DNA of 28,602 bases, taken from contig ADNK01000236.1 in assembly GCA_000320545.1 (NCBI GenBank), positions 1 to 28,602 of the forward strand, written 5' to 3'. Origin of the DNA: Bigelowiella natans CCMP2755. Lineage: Eukaryota; Cercozoa; Chlorarachniophyceae. Every line of letters starts with the position of its first letter. Position 1 is the stretch's first letter. The position numbers and the translations under genes were made by a program. This document shows positions 10,409 to 21,019 of this stretch, in pieces. Under the pieces are notes generated by a model, which searched no databases, was not told the DNA's origin, and saw only the letters and a program-made list of their open reading frames with translations.

Positions 10409-10530
10409 CTAGTATTACTGTGTCTATTATAAATACGTACATGTTGCACATGATGTGCATTGTGTACAAGTGCAGGCCTACGTGCTGTTAAAGCTCCGAC
10501 TTTTAGAGGCAGTGACATACGTCGCAAAAA
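9233..10530. other. Convergent intergenic region (KARI / membrane protein)
   Basis: About 1.3 kb without a convincing gene. An AATAAA at 9560-9565 could be the KARI polyadenylation signal and a second AATAAA lies near 10079. From about 9620 to 10300 the sequence is packed with short palindromes of the CATG, TGCA, GTAC and CTAG kind. A large hairpin (10341-10430) sits at the right end. Confidence 0.6.
10341..10430. repeat. Long hairpin: 21-bp inverted repeat around a (TA)n core
   Basis: The left arm 10341-10361 and right arm 10410-10430 are complementary except for one position that can form a G-U pair in RNA. Between them is a (TA)n tract that is itself self-complementary, so nearly all 90 bases can fold into one stem. 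AAAT directly abuts both outer ends, as a short target-site duplication would. Confidence 0.93.
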
Positions 10531-12069
10531 TCATGGCGCTGCCCTTACAACCACAACTTCGGTCTTCGCGCCGGACTCTCTTTTGCAGAAGAAGTAATAT
10601 ATCAAGCCAACTGCAGCCACGCCAGCAAGACCTCCGACCACAGCTCCAGCAATTATCCCAGCGTTTCCAGAATCTCCGCTTGCCGAACTGTCCCCATCGT
10701 CCGAAGAAGAAGGGGGGGACGTAGGCACGTTTGAAATTAAAGTAGGATTACCCACAGACGATACGGTTTCTCCAAGGGCAGTGGATAGGTACGACATAGA
10801 CAATGCACTAAGCCCCGAAGCTTCATCCAACGGGGTCCTTGTTGAAGTTGATCCATCCAAAAACGTAACTGTCATGACTACGCTACCCGACTGGAACGAC
10901 AGTTGAAACTTTGCACTGTCAAGAGCTAATGTCGCTGCCAGATTGGTCCTCAGAGAGTCTTTTTGATTGGTGGTGAGTGGCATGTACAAATATGGAAACG
11001 TTATATCAACGCTATAGCTATCTGCTGGCAGATCCGTAGGCTGATCCGTGGGGTTGGGTGTGGGGCTAGGCGTGGGGCTGGGTGTGGGACAAGGCTCAGA
11101 ACAAGTCGTGTGGGTCTGCAACCTGCAGCAGTTTGCACTGTTGCCCCCGCGAGTGAACGTGTAAGGAGATCCACCACAAGCGCAAGCACCACTCGAGCAA
11201 TTCGAGTTGTAGCCTTTGTTAGCACCATCAACTGGACAAACGAGATGACCGGTGCATGAGAGTGAGCACTGGATCCCCGCATCCATGCACCCAAAGTACT
11301 CCACGCCATTGAGGTATCCCGTTTGGTAGGTTCCACCGCACAGGCAAGAGAGGCTTGGGCAGGCGAAATATCCGCTTCCAAGTGAGGAGGGGAGAGTCGT
11401 CCCTGGCGTGCCGCCTGTATCGTATTGGGTCGTGACTGGGGCAGGAGTGGGAATGGCCGTGGGGAAGTGAGTCGGTATGGGGGTTGAAACAGAACTTGAA
11501 GTCGGGTACGGCGTCGGGTTTGGCGTCGGGTTTGGCGTCGGGTTTGGTGTCGGGTACGGCGTGAGACTGTTTGTCGGGTTCGGCGTCGGGTACGGCGTAG
11601 GGTCCGGCGTAGGGTCTGGAGAACTATACCAGATGGATTTTGTAAAGGTCAGGTATGCAGTATACACTGTGTTTTCGCTTGCAATGACGTAGTATAGCGT
11701 TTCGCTAATTCTAGTGTCGCACGGAACGTTTAACGATTGGGAACTGCAGTACGTGTTTACGCAATTGTCGACGGCGAGCCCATTTAAATTGGCGTAGTAT
11801 GTGAAAGAAAGTCCAGAAGCATATCGTTGGTAGTTTGTCTCGTCCATGACATAGACTCTAAGATAATTGTTGCCTGCTGAGTCAGTCCAGGCAAAGTCGA
11901 GGCCACATCCGTTCGAAGGCGATATAAATTTTTCGTGGCTCATAGGCGCGATACTTACACTTGTTGCGGCCGCTTGGGAGTTGTGAAGAATTAGCGCCAA
12001 CAAGGAACGCAAGAGAATGTCACCAAGCATGGGTGCATGAGGGGTGGTTGAAGGATGGATGAGATCCAT
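10531..12069 (-). CDS. Type I membrane protein with PT repeats and two Cys modules
   Basis: An intronless 512-residue ORF. A signal peptide is visible after M14 ([17 protein letters not shown]), so translation may start at M1 or M14. Order of parts: an N-terminal globular region (about 40-148); PxPTP-type repeats (151-213), likely an O-glycosylated or Hyp-modified stalk; two Cys modules (237-283 and 291-328) that share C-x4-C-x-C-G-G, then about 15 residues, C, 6-7, C, x3, C; a second PT linker (328-345); an alpha/beta domain (352-445) resembling SEA-like domains seen before membrane spans; an acidic Ser/Asp linker; one transmembrane helix (470-494, [19 protein letters not shown]); and an 18-residue tail. 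This is a cell-surface architecture common in algae and other stramenopiles. The specific role is unknown: adhesion, wall contact and sensing are all open. Confidence 0.82.
   Translation of the reverse strand: MDLIHPSTTPHAPMLGDILLRSLLALILHNSQAAATSVSIAPMSHEKFISPSNGCGLDFAWTDSAGNNYLRVYVMDETNYQRYASGLSFTYYANLNGLAVDNCVNTYCSSQSLNVPCDTRISETLYYVIASENTVYTAYLTFTKSIWYSSPDPTPDPTPYPTPNPTNSLTPYPTPNPTPNPTPNPTPYPTSSSVSTPIPTHFPTAIPTPAPVTTQYDTGGTPGTTLPSSLGSGYFACPSLSCLCGGTYQTGYLNGVEYFGCMDAGIQCSLSCTGHLVCPVDGANKGYNSNCSSGACACGGSPYTFTRGGNSANCCRLQTHTTCSEPCPTPSPTPSPTPNPTDQPTDLPADSYSVDITFPYLYMPLTTNQKDSLRTNLAATLALDSAKFQLSFQSGSVVMTVTFLDGSTSTRTPLDEASGLSALSMSYLSTALGETVSSVGNPTLISNVPTSPPSSSDDGDSSASGDSGNAGIIAGAVVGGLAGVAAVGLIYYFFCKRESGAKTEVVVVRAAP
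11500..11625. repeat. Coding minisatellite for the PT stalk
   Basis: A degenerate repeat of TTCGGCGTCGGG and related units (reverse strand of codons for Pro-Thr-Pro-Asn/Tyr). It encodes residues 151-190 of the membrane protein. Its near-identical units suggest recent expansion and probable length variation. Confidence 0.88.
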
Positions 12070-12250
12070 CCTCCGCAGATCATCAGTACATGCGTTCGTA
12101 AATGGGATTTTAGTGCTGCAACCCCATCATTAGCATGTCTCCCTGAAATATCTGCCTCCTAATTTCACAATCATTGTGTAGAAACCATCATCACAAGGGG
12201 ATGCATCAGTTTTGTTGTTGATGATGTATAAGTTTTAAAAGCTCATCTTA

Positions 12251-12271
12251 TTCAGATCTGATCAGATCTGA
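12251..12271. repeat. 20-bp perfect palindrome (motif copy 1)
   Basis: TCAGATCTGATCAGATCTGA at 12252-12271 equals its own reverse complement. It contains the 17-bp motif TTCAGATCTGATCAGAT (12251-12267) found twice more nearby. Confidence 0.95.
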
Positions 12272-12297
12272 TGATTTGACATCAGATGAACTTCCAA

Positions 12298-12434
12298 CAT
12301 TGGAACAAAATGCAAGGCAACATTGGTAGATTGCGAAAACAAACTACAGAACATGTTAAAAAACGAACCTAGGGTGACATCCTAATCTTTTTGGCAACGG
12401 CAGCGGAAAAAGATTGCATTTATCTCACCCGCAC
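12298..12434 (+). repeat. 137-bp direct repeat, copy A
   Basis: Begins CATTGGAACAAAATGCAAGG and ends with CTCACCCGCAC. It differs from copy B (12559-12695) at only about three positions, and the two starts are 261 bp apart. Too little divergence has built up for this to be old. Confidence 0.96.
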
Positions 12435-12443
12435 ATCATCACA

Positions 12444-12460
12444 TTCAGATCTGATCAGAT
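12444..12460 (+). repeat. 17-bp motif, copy 2 (left inverted repeat)
   Basis: TTCAGATCTGATCAGAT. Paired with the inverted copy at 13002-13018 it could mark the ends of a roughly 575-bp element that encloses direct-repeat copy B. Confidence 0.93.
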
Positions 12461-12558
12461 CGCCAGATGACCTGTGAAACGACGAGGAGAGAAACGAACA
12501 AATAGTGAGTACAGTGAGCAAACAAAAGTAACTTACATCGAACTAATTAAAATACCCG

Positions 12559-12695
12559 CATTGGAACAAAATGCAAGGCAACATTGGTAGATTGCGAAAA
12601 CAAACTACAGAACATGTTAAAAAACGAACTTAGGGTGACATCCTAATCTTTTTGGCAACGGCAGCGGAAAAGGATTGCATCTATCTCACCCGCAC
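12559..12695 (+). repeat. 137-bp direct repeat, copy B
   Basis: The second copy, about 97-98% identical to copy A. The flanks outside the 137 bp do not match, which sets the limits of the duplicated unit. Confidence 0.96.
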
Positions 12696-13001
12696 TACTG
12701 TGCGGCAAGTTACCCAAATCCTTGATGCTCTAAGAATATGAGACCGCTTTCTCCCTGCCATTCCGCTATCGCGACAACGCTTTGAGGCGTCGCAGCGGTC
12801 TCTACGATCGTACGCGCACGCAGCGAACGTTCTGATTTCTTTCTCGTCGAAAAGCCGACTATCGGGCAACGGAAATATGTTCGGCTCAGAAAGAAATCGT
12901 CTATATTTTGCACTGCGTCATAGATAAAAACCGTGTCGCGCAGCTGGAAAGATGCGTTTCAAATTTCCTGAACGTTTTCTCCATGGGTGCCGCCATCTGA
13001 C

Positions 13002-13018
13002 ATCTGATCAGATCTGAA
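13002..13018 (-). repeat. 17-bp motif, copy 3 (inverted)
   Basis: The exact reverse complement of 12444-12460. Its inner flank also shares CAGATG with the inner flank of copy 2. It ends about 130 bp before the start codon at 13146. Confidence 0.93.
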
Positions 13019-13145
13019 CGTGGTGTGCAGGAGGTGGTTGCTTTCTGCTTCATGTTGTGACCTGTTGGCAACTTCGATGCGTCCCATCGCCATCGTCTTT
13101 CTCATCGCCAACAACCTGTGCATTCCCCACCACCACATTGTATAG

Positions 13146-14627
13146 ATGAATAATTGTGCGGGATCATTCGGTCACAACGTGCAGCAGGGTGGGCCAGATG
13201 ATCATCACTCATACCAACCGCCCAGACCACTGCACACAACATACATATTACAGTCGGTGCAACTCCCTGATGATGATCCTCAACCACATACCTCAACGCA
13301 AGCTACCCAATTCTCTGATAGTGGGGTTGGCGGTGCTGAGGCTGTGGGCGAAGGTTTTGCTGTGCAGTCCCAGGCCTGCAATGACTCTCTATATCCACCT
13401 TCTATGTCAAGTACTTTTGACGATGACGTCGAATATGATGAGACTCGGGCATCTAGTCAACTGTTGAACGATGTTGATGGTGCTGGTGATGACAAAGATA
13501 ACGACAGCGAACGCAAACATGTGTGGACGATCCGCCCGGATGACATGCCACGCGAGTTCCTGCTCAGGCTTAAGTACAAGCGTCCTGTGGGAGGGTGGAA
13601 AATGGCTAAGCTTAAAGAAGTGTTGAGGCCCGCATGCTTTGAGAGGAAGATACAATTCCCTAATTTTAAAAACCCCAGGAAGCATCATTACGTAACAGCA
13701 CTAAAGGAGTTCGATGGCATCGCAGGATTTCGGTTCGAGGAGATGAAGCAGCATAGATGGTCCGCGAGTTGTTATGCTAGAATGTTCGAAGCCATGTTGG
13801 ATGAGAGAGCGAACGACGCGTTCAACCAAAGAGACCGTGCTCCAACTCGCGACGAGAAGAAAGGGAAGGGACTTATGCCATGGGACTATGCTTTCACGAA
13901 GCTAGCAGAAGTGTATAATGACCCGGGTTTCCGTCCTCTCAACATAAGACCAGACAATGTATATGTTAGTAACCTGGATCCTTCTGATATATCATGTATA
14001 CCAAAGACGGCTGCTGTGTTATCTGATAAATGGAAAAGCATTCGTGGAGCGTGGGAACAAACATATGTGGTAGATTACGATGTGTCTAGAAACGGAAAAC
14101 CCTTCGACGAATTTGCCTTCAAAACGGAACAGGGTGCTGCCTTAATATATCTACATTTCGTTCTCCAAGATAGCTACAACAAAATTAAGACCGCCAGTCC
14201 GATGATTCTAGCCCTCAAAGGGATGGACGTCAACCAAAGCGACATTAGAATAGACGGCGATGGCAACGAGTGTAATCACACCAGCTCAAGTCGTAGTGTC
14301 ATCACCGTGAGGCCAAATAAGAACGCTAGAAAGAGGAAAGGCAAATATGAAAGATACGGCCATCGAAAGAGTGCAGGGTCATCGTCCAGCGTTAGCGATG
14401 ACATGGTTAGGGTGGAATACGCCAAAAAGCTAAAGACGGAGAGCATATCTTCTTCGTTGAGGCTGGTGACCGATTTAGAACACTCAATTACTAAATATGA
14501 GAACATATTGGACGATGAATTAAAAAAAGGCACACCAGAAGATTCACGTAAAATAAAAAGAATTAGGAGAATATTAGCAGCATTCGAGAAAAGCATAGAC
14601 AAAGCCATGCGGAGCATGGATGTATGA
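13146..14627 (+). CDS. Unknown intronless nuclear-type protein, 493 residues
   Basis: The start at 13146 is preceded immediately by an in-frame TAG. Residues 1-125 are disordered, rich in His, Gln and Asp. Residues 126-345 form a Trp- and basic-rich region with repeated aromatic positions (HVWTIRPDDMPREFLL, PVGGWKMAKLKEVL, MPWDYAFTKLAEVY, LSDKWKSIRGAWEQTY) that recall helical Myb/SANT-like DNA-binding proteins, though I cannot name a family. A strong basic nuclear localisation cluster lies at 391-408 (KNARKRKGKYERYGHRK). The C-terminus (about 420-490) is charged and helical with coiled-coil character. It could be a transcription factor or a domesticated or accessory transposon protein. The intronless frame and the duplicated DNA upstream fit the latter, but no transposase catalytic motif was found in it. 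Confidence 0.78.
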   Translation: MNNCAGSFGHNVQQGGPDDHHSYQPPRPLHTTYILQSVQLPDDDPQPHTSTQATQFSDSGVGGAEAVGEGFAVQSQACNDSLYPPSMSSTFDDDVEYDETRASSQLLNDVDGAGDDKDNDSERKHVWTIRPDDMPREFLLRLKYKRPVGGWKMAKLKEVLRPACFERKIQFPNFKNPRKHHYVTALKEFDGIAGFRFEEMKQHRWSASCYARMFEAMLDERANDAFNQRDRAPTRDEKKGKGLMPWDYAFTKLAEVYNDPGFRPLNIRPDNVYVSNLDPSDISCIPKTAAVLSDKWKSIRGAWEQTYVVDYDVSRNGKPFDEFAFKTEQGAALIYLHFVLQDSYNKIKTASPMILALKGMDVNQSDIRIDGDGNECNHTSSSRSVITVRPNKNARKRKGKYERYGHRKSAGSSSSVSDDMVRVEYAKKLKTESISSSLRLVTDLEHSITKYENILDDELKKGTPEDSRKIKRIRRILAAFEKSIDKAMRSMDV

Positions 14628-15919
14628 TACACACATGCATGTACATAATTACATTTGGTGTAAAGAATCATCAAATGATTTAAAGTCAATCTTTTGACAT
14701 GTCGACTCATAAAAGCAAATCATAGACTAGTGATGTATTTCTTAACAATTAATTTGTGCTATCATGGTTTCCTTACCACCCGGGAGGTACATGATTTAGC
14801 TCGTTTTAATTAGCATTACGAGATAATGGCATCACCTTTCAACTTTAATCCATTTATCTCAACCTTCATAATAATGTCGTGAAGGATTTCTATTTACAAA
14901 ATAGTCTCAAGCGATAACTCACAAAGAGAAACTTTTGTAGATAGCATTGATGTACAAAATAATCATCATCAAGATAACGAAGTGTGTCACATGAACACAG
15001 AACAACTCCGTTGAATTCCCTTCTTTCTTCATTGGAAGGGACTTCCAAATACATTTCATTAGAACCTGTCTAGCTGTGTGTGGCTGTGCAAAGCTGCGGC
15101 TACAGCGCTCATATTGCATGCATCTATCGGTTTCGATCTGCAATCATGTCATTCATGTTTGTGAAAACAATGTCAATTATGCGTGTGCGATTGCGGCGCC
15201 CGTGCGAGCGTTATTCGCGCATCTAGTTAGTTCTTTATTTCTTGGTCAGCTAGCTACAATGGTGCGCATCGTTCCTGTCCATGACGGCTTTCTGTTGTTT
15301 GTTTAGCATGGATGTGTGATACGTACAATGGCCTGCCAAATGAAAAGTTGTGCGCTGCTATTCTAGTGTTGACAAAATGCACATTGCACATGCCATGCTA
15401 GCATGTGTCAGCCACCGTCGTGCTTGCAGCCTGCAAGCTAGCAAGTCAGTGACGCACGTTGTTCCGAAGCACGCAGCCTGCCTTGACAACGAGAGCGAGA
15501 TGGCGCGTGCGCCACAGCGTTGTTTCCATTGTATGTCTTTCTGCATCATCAGATTTTCATTGCAGAACACGGCAAGAAATGGGGCATCATCATCACATTG
15601 TTCCGCGCAGTTGATGGTTGCTCATTTTTCCCACCCCAAAAATGGACATGCGATGATTTCATTCGACAACGTGCATGCAATCATGTTGCATCATGATGTA
15701 CATACCATGTCCATGACATGTATGTTCTGGGACGACTGGTAGATTTCACCCTTGGATTCGTTGTGTTGATAAGTTAATGATAGAGTAAAATGATCTATTG
15801 TCTTAACGACGACAAGCCAGTGTACGGGTGCTAGATGCAATCAACGCGAAAGCAGCGCAGACTTTCTAAACATATATACTTGTACTTTCTTTGCCCACCA
15901 CCATCTCGAATTACTGACA
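14628..15919. other. Convergent intergenic region (493-residue ORF / PHIP)
   Basis: About 1.3 kb with no supported gene. A plus-strand open frame at 15350-15742 has no domain-like features. The region is rich in CATG/TGCA palindromes, including a stem at about 15387-15407 (CACATGC/GCATGTG) and one at about 15425-15440 (CTTGCAG/CTGCAAG). Confidence 0.55.
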
Positions 15920-18900
15920 CTACCCATTATTATTATCAGCTGGGTGATGATGAGGAAGGTTCTGTCGACTAGTTGTAAGCGCTCCTGCAGCGACGTTTCT
16001 AGCGCTGCTGTCGCCTCCGCTATTGTTATTGCCGGTGTTAATATTCCTACCACTGCCGCTACCACTTCCACTGGAAAGGCTAATTTTTCGATATTTCCCC
16101 CCCTCCCCCAGTGTCAGCACCAGTCGGTGATTATTGCTACTGGCAGTGGTATTATTGCTCGCCCCGTTGTTCTCCTTGCCACTCTCCTCATAACTGGGGC
16201 TGCTGTGGTGTTGGTGGTGCTGATGCTGGCTGCTGGTTTTGGTGGTGGTGGTGGTGGTGGTGGTGGTGGTGGCGGTGCTGCTGCTGCTGCCGCTGTTCTG
16301 TGCGACGGAAGCGATCTTATTCTCCCCCCCGTCCATTCCACGATCTACCACTTTCCTCTCGCCCTCGCCTCCCCCCCCCCCCCCAACCGCCGGCGTCTCG
16401 GCCTTGAGCAGCATCTCCATCGCCGCGTCTCTCAGCTGCTCGGCCTTCCGCACCACCTCGCTCCCGGGCTGGTTGTAGCGCTTGCAGTTGCTGACCAGGA
16501 GGTTCAGGTCAAACCTCACGGCGGCCAGCGTGCGATAGAAGCGGTTTGCAGCACGCTCCTGGATGGTGGCAAGGCATATCGGCACGGTCACAGCTAGGGT
16601 GTAGTCGGGGTAAGCTTCGAGGGAAACAGGGTAGTGGAACCACATCTCCGCGTCGCTCTCTATCAGCTGCTTCGCCATCTCGCTGACAGCCTTTTGCAGG
16701 TGTGCGGGGAGGACAGGAGGGTGGTAGCACAGCTTATTCTCCAGAGGTATGAGTTCCCACGCGCACACAGTAGTCACCTCTGGCTCTTTTTCCTTCACAT
16801 CTCCGCCTTCAGACTTTCGATCGGCAGCAGCAGCAGCAACCGATGATGCCTTCCCCCCCCCCCCCTTGTGCATCTTGGCTGCTCGCTTTGTCCCATTATC
16901 ATTATCATCATCATCATCATCCGCATCGTCACGCTTTCGCTTCCTGCCTCGGTCGTTATCACGGCCTGGCTCGAACCTGGCCAGTGTTTTACCCTTGTTC
17001 GCCCGGCTCGAAATACGCTTCGTCTTGGTGATGTTTCCATCCTTGTACTCTTGGAGCGGCTCGGGATCCCACAGCACCTGACAGTTATCCCAAGCGCTAT
17101 TCGCGTAACTTTGGGAGTAGTAGCAGTAGTAGTTGTAGTAGTGCCATTAGTAATTAGTATGGTTACTATCATCACTATTTCAAGTCGTCGAGAGGGCGAG
17201 GTTATTGTTTTGTTCGCGACGTTATGCAGAAAGAAGCTTTTGAACAGTTGATTATGAAGATATACATCTTTCACTCTCCTCTCTCGCCTGTTGCTCACCC
17301 CCCCCCCCCCCCCCCTTCAAATATAATTACTTTTTGTCGACGGGCCGGATGTCGATAATCTCGCCGGTGTAGGGATTTTCTTCTCCCTGAAAGTACATCT
17401 TGGCGCGATGACCTGGCCTCCATTTCCGACTGTGCTCCACGCGGCTCTTCAGTACGACATAATCCGCTGCTTCGAGCTGTGCGTATGATACGACGATGCA
17501 CGGTTAGGACGGCGGGAAGCAAGCAAAGCAGGCAGGCTTACAGGGAAGAATAACACCAAGATGATGAAGAAGAAAAATAGGGAAAAAGGGGGGGGGGGGG
17601 GGGGGGGGAGGATAGGCTGTCTTCTTCTTTTTCTTTTTCTTCCTCCTAGTTAACTTGAATCGCAATACTAGCAACAACGTGACACCTTGTGATAATCGAC
17701 AACGATGGAGCGGACTGGATGCTTCCCCTTGCGGACACGAAATTTGGAGGCGTGCGACGTCAGCCTGAGCGTCAGCCGGCAGTAGGCCCGCGGCTGCGCA
17801 TCACCGACTGGGCTTCGGTTTCGATGGTACTCTATCCGCGTCACGATTCCAGTGATTTCAGGAGCGAGGTTCTTCACCTGTTCCCATGGCGGCGGGGCGG
17901 CGTCCTCCCCGAAGACATCGCCCTGATCCTCGAGGGCGGCGCGGTGGCCTTGGTGGAAGTAAACAAGCTCATCGCCGAGCTGCGGCAGCACATTGACGGG
18001 GTCGTACGCGGTGGCCTGGAGCCACTTGAAATCCTGCTCTTGCAGCTGTGGCAACTTCGGATTGGGGGCGGCGTCGAGGTGGAACGCGGGGTTGGTGTCC
18101 AACACCAACTCGCCGCCTTGATCGTCGTCCTCCTCCCATCCCCCTTCCTGCTTCGCCCGCTTCGTTGACCCCGTCGCGTTCGAGGACGACGGTTCTTCGG
18201 AGACCTTGGCGCGCTTTGCTCTTGGGAGGCCGCCTCTCCCATCAGCAGCGGAGGCAGCAGCCTTCCGATCTCTCCTACCGCTGCTTCTTCTGCTGCTACT
18301 ACTACTACTATTACTACTACCACCACCGCCGCCCGACACGACTATGGGGTGACCGCCGTTGGTGGCAGGATGGGCGAAACTATCACGAATGTTGTTGAGG
18401 TTGTTGCCATTATGTGCCAACAATGATGATGATGATGATGATAATGATGATAATTGATGGTGCTCTTGGTGCTGCTGCTGGCGACGGGAAGCGTATTGCG
18501 CTTGTCCTCCGTCGTCATCGTCCCCGAAGCCTCCTAGCCGACGACCGTGTTGTCCTCCTCCTCCTCCTCCTTCCCTACCACTACTGCTGCTACGGGCAGC
18601 GCATCGCTGGCTACTTCTAGCAGGTCTCGCTTGGCGAGTGCGTGGACTTGGTGCATAGTCCTCGTCATCGTCATCGTCGTCATCGTCTTCCTCCTCCTCC
18701 TCCTCATAAACGTATTCTTCGTCGCCGTCGTCGTCGTTCTCCTTGTAGTCTGCTGCATTCGTTAAAGGCCGCCGCCGTGTCGAGTGAGGATTAGCCCCGT
18801 TGTTGTTGTAGCTGCTGCTGCTAACACCGGCGATGTTATTGCTGTAGTTGTTTGTGTTGGTGCGTCTACGGACGACTGTGGAGCCTGCCGCTGTTCTGGT

Positions 18901-20866
18901 GCTACTTACACTACTACTACCATGTCCTCTTCCTCCTCCACCACCACCACCACCGTCAGTGGCAGCGCTAGCAGGCGATGGACGGTTGGGTACTGGCTCT
19001 AGGCGGGGCATGGCTTGCCCATTCGACGATGCATTCTCAGTCATTATTAGTCGTAGCCGTACATCACCCTCCTGATGAGGATGCTTCGATTCCCTCGGTT
19101 GCGGCTGCTGCTGCATCATCTGGCCGGGTGTAGTTAATGCCGTCCCATTATTGCTACCGCCAGAACCGGCAGTCGCTGAGGCTGCTGATACTGCCAGACC
19201 TCCTTCCGCTTCCGATGATTGACCACCACCACCAGCAGCAGCAGCAGCAGGATCAGCAGCAGGCTGTTCATCAGCAGTAGGTTGTTGGTCCACAGGCAGC
19301 AAACGATGCACAGGATACCGAATCTGGGTAAGGGTGAGGCGCTCTTGGACTGGGGTCATGTTGTCATACTTAGGCTCGTTGCGCCTGTCCTCTTCGCTGT
19401 CGCTGTCCTCTCCACGCCTCTGCTCGCGACGCAGCGCCTGTATGTGCTTGGCGAGGTAGTCATCTAGCTGCCTCGACCTGTCACTGACCTGCTTCTGGTA
19501 CTGCGAGAGCTTCTCCGCGTACTCTTTCACGAGGCCGGGGGCGACGGTGGTGACGCCGCTGCCCAGCTGTGGCCTAGGTGGTTGGGGAGGGGGGCCGATC
19601 GACTTGCATTTGGCTCGCAGAAAGTGGGAGCGTGGCTGGTTCACGTAGACATTGCGCTTGCGGTCCATCAGCAGCCCGTTGGGAAGGAGATGCGTCAAGT
19701 GCCCCGTCTCGTGGTCAACCACGACGCCGTCGGGGTTGTACTCGACTTTAAGGTAGTCCCGCTCAAAGAACTGGTCCTCAGGAGCCTCAAAGTACCTCTC
19801 GCGACTGCCGGTGCCAAAAAAGAGTATTTGGCCCTTGTTGGTGACGGCGCAAATATGCTGTCCGTTCTTTGAGAACTGCACGTCGTTGATCGCCGACCCG
19901 GTTCTCCAGGTCTTGACCACTCGGCCTCGGACGCAGTCCCACACCACGACATTGCCACCCGTCCCCGTCGTAAGCACAAGGTTCTCGATGCTCGGGTGAG
20001 GTCGCAGGCACAGCATCCCGGTGTGCTGCTGGTAAGCGCCCAAGTTGTGCAGGAGGGTGACCGACATGGAGTCGTAGATTTTGAGATTGTTCCCTTCGCA
20101 CGCCATCAGGAGTCGATCGTCTAGGCTCCAGGCCACCTCCCCGAGCAAGGTGTCCATCCCCTCCTGATGGCAGTTGATCTGGCCGTAGCACACGTAACGG
20201 CGCCTCAGCTTTGCTCTAGTCAAGCGGTCGGGGCGGACCCAGACCCTGATTCTCCCGTCTTCCGCTGACGCCGTGAAGACCCGGTGCCCCCCGTGAGAGT
20301 ACCCAACACCAGTAACCTCGGCCTGGTGGCCATCCAGCATGGAGAGGAGCATCTCGGCACCTTCGGGCTTGTGACGGCTGGAGAAGATGTGTTGGCGGTA
20401 GTGATCGTCGTCGTGCACCACCCAGCTTTCGAGGTTCGTGTGCTCCTTCATCGCTGTGCGCTCGCGCCACTCGTTCCGGCTGAAGGCGTCGCCGCTTGTG
20501 CCCGGCCAGTACTGCTTGTAGTCGGCCACGAGCGAGAAGATGCGCGCGCTGTGATCGCTGGTTCCCACGACGACCTCCGTGCCGGACCAGTGCAGGTCCA
20601 TCACCGAGCACTGGGCTCTCTGGTTGTTTCCATCCACAAATCGGAAAAAAGAGGGGGAAGGGGGAGGGGAAGGGAGTGGGAAAACACAAACGGAATGAGG
20701 GAAAGAAGAAGAAGAAGGAGAAGGTGATTTGGTGAGATCACCGGCGGATTGGTACCTGGCGTGCTGTGCCCCCGCGCTTGCTTGCGACAATATTTAGAGG
20801 AGGCTCATGAACTCTCTCAGTGTTCCAAACCCTAAAGAAACACGAACACGAACAGAATACAATATG

Positions 20867-20942
<76 letters not shown>

Positions 20943-20964
20943 TAAACCAGCCCGAGAAAATATA

Positions 20965-21019
<55 letters not shown>

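Larger units (their letters stand above)
12070..13145. promoter_or_regulatory. Divergent intergenic region with duplicated and palindromic DNA
   Basis: A 1.08-kb spacer upstream of both the membrane protein gene and the 493-residue ORF. It contains a 137-bp direct repeat and three copies of a 17-bp GATC-centred motif, listed separately. From 12700 to 12990 it is unique sequence without a credible ORF. Both promoters should lie here. Confidence 0.6.

Noticed and set aside
13146-14627. Transposase function for the 493-residue ORF
   Set aside because: No DDE/D triad with believable spacing, no RNase H-like pattern, and no matching terminal repeat downstream of the gene.
15350-15742. Plus-strand open frame of 130 codons in the convergent spacer
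   Set aside because: Biased composition (His, Met, Cys, Ser), no recognisable motif, and no splice-linked exons.
15944-16597. Plus-strand open frame of 217 codons with poly-Gly and poly-Ala
   Set aside because: It is the shadow of the PHIP terminal exon, caused by triplet repeats that stay open in several frames.
17689-18168. Plus-strand open frame of 159 codons
   Set aside because: Antisense to the PHIP Tudor-like region, where the minus frame has family motifs.
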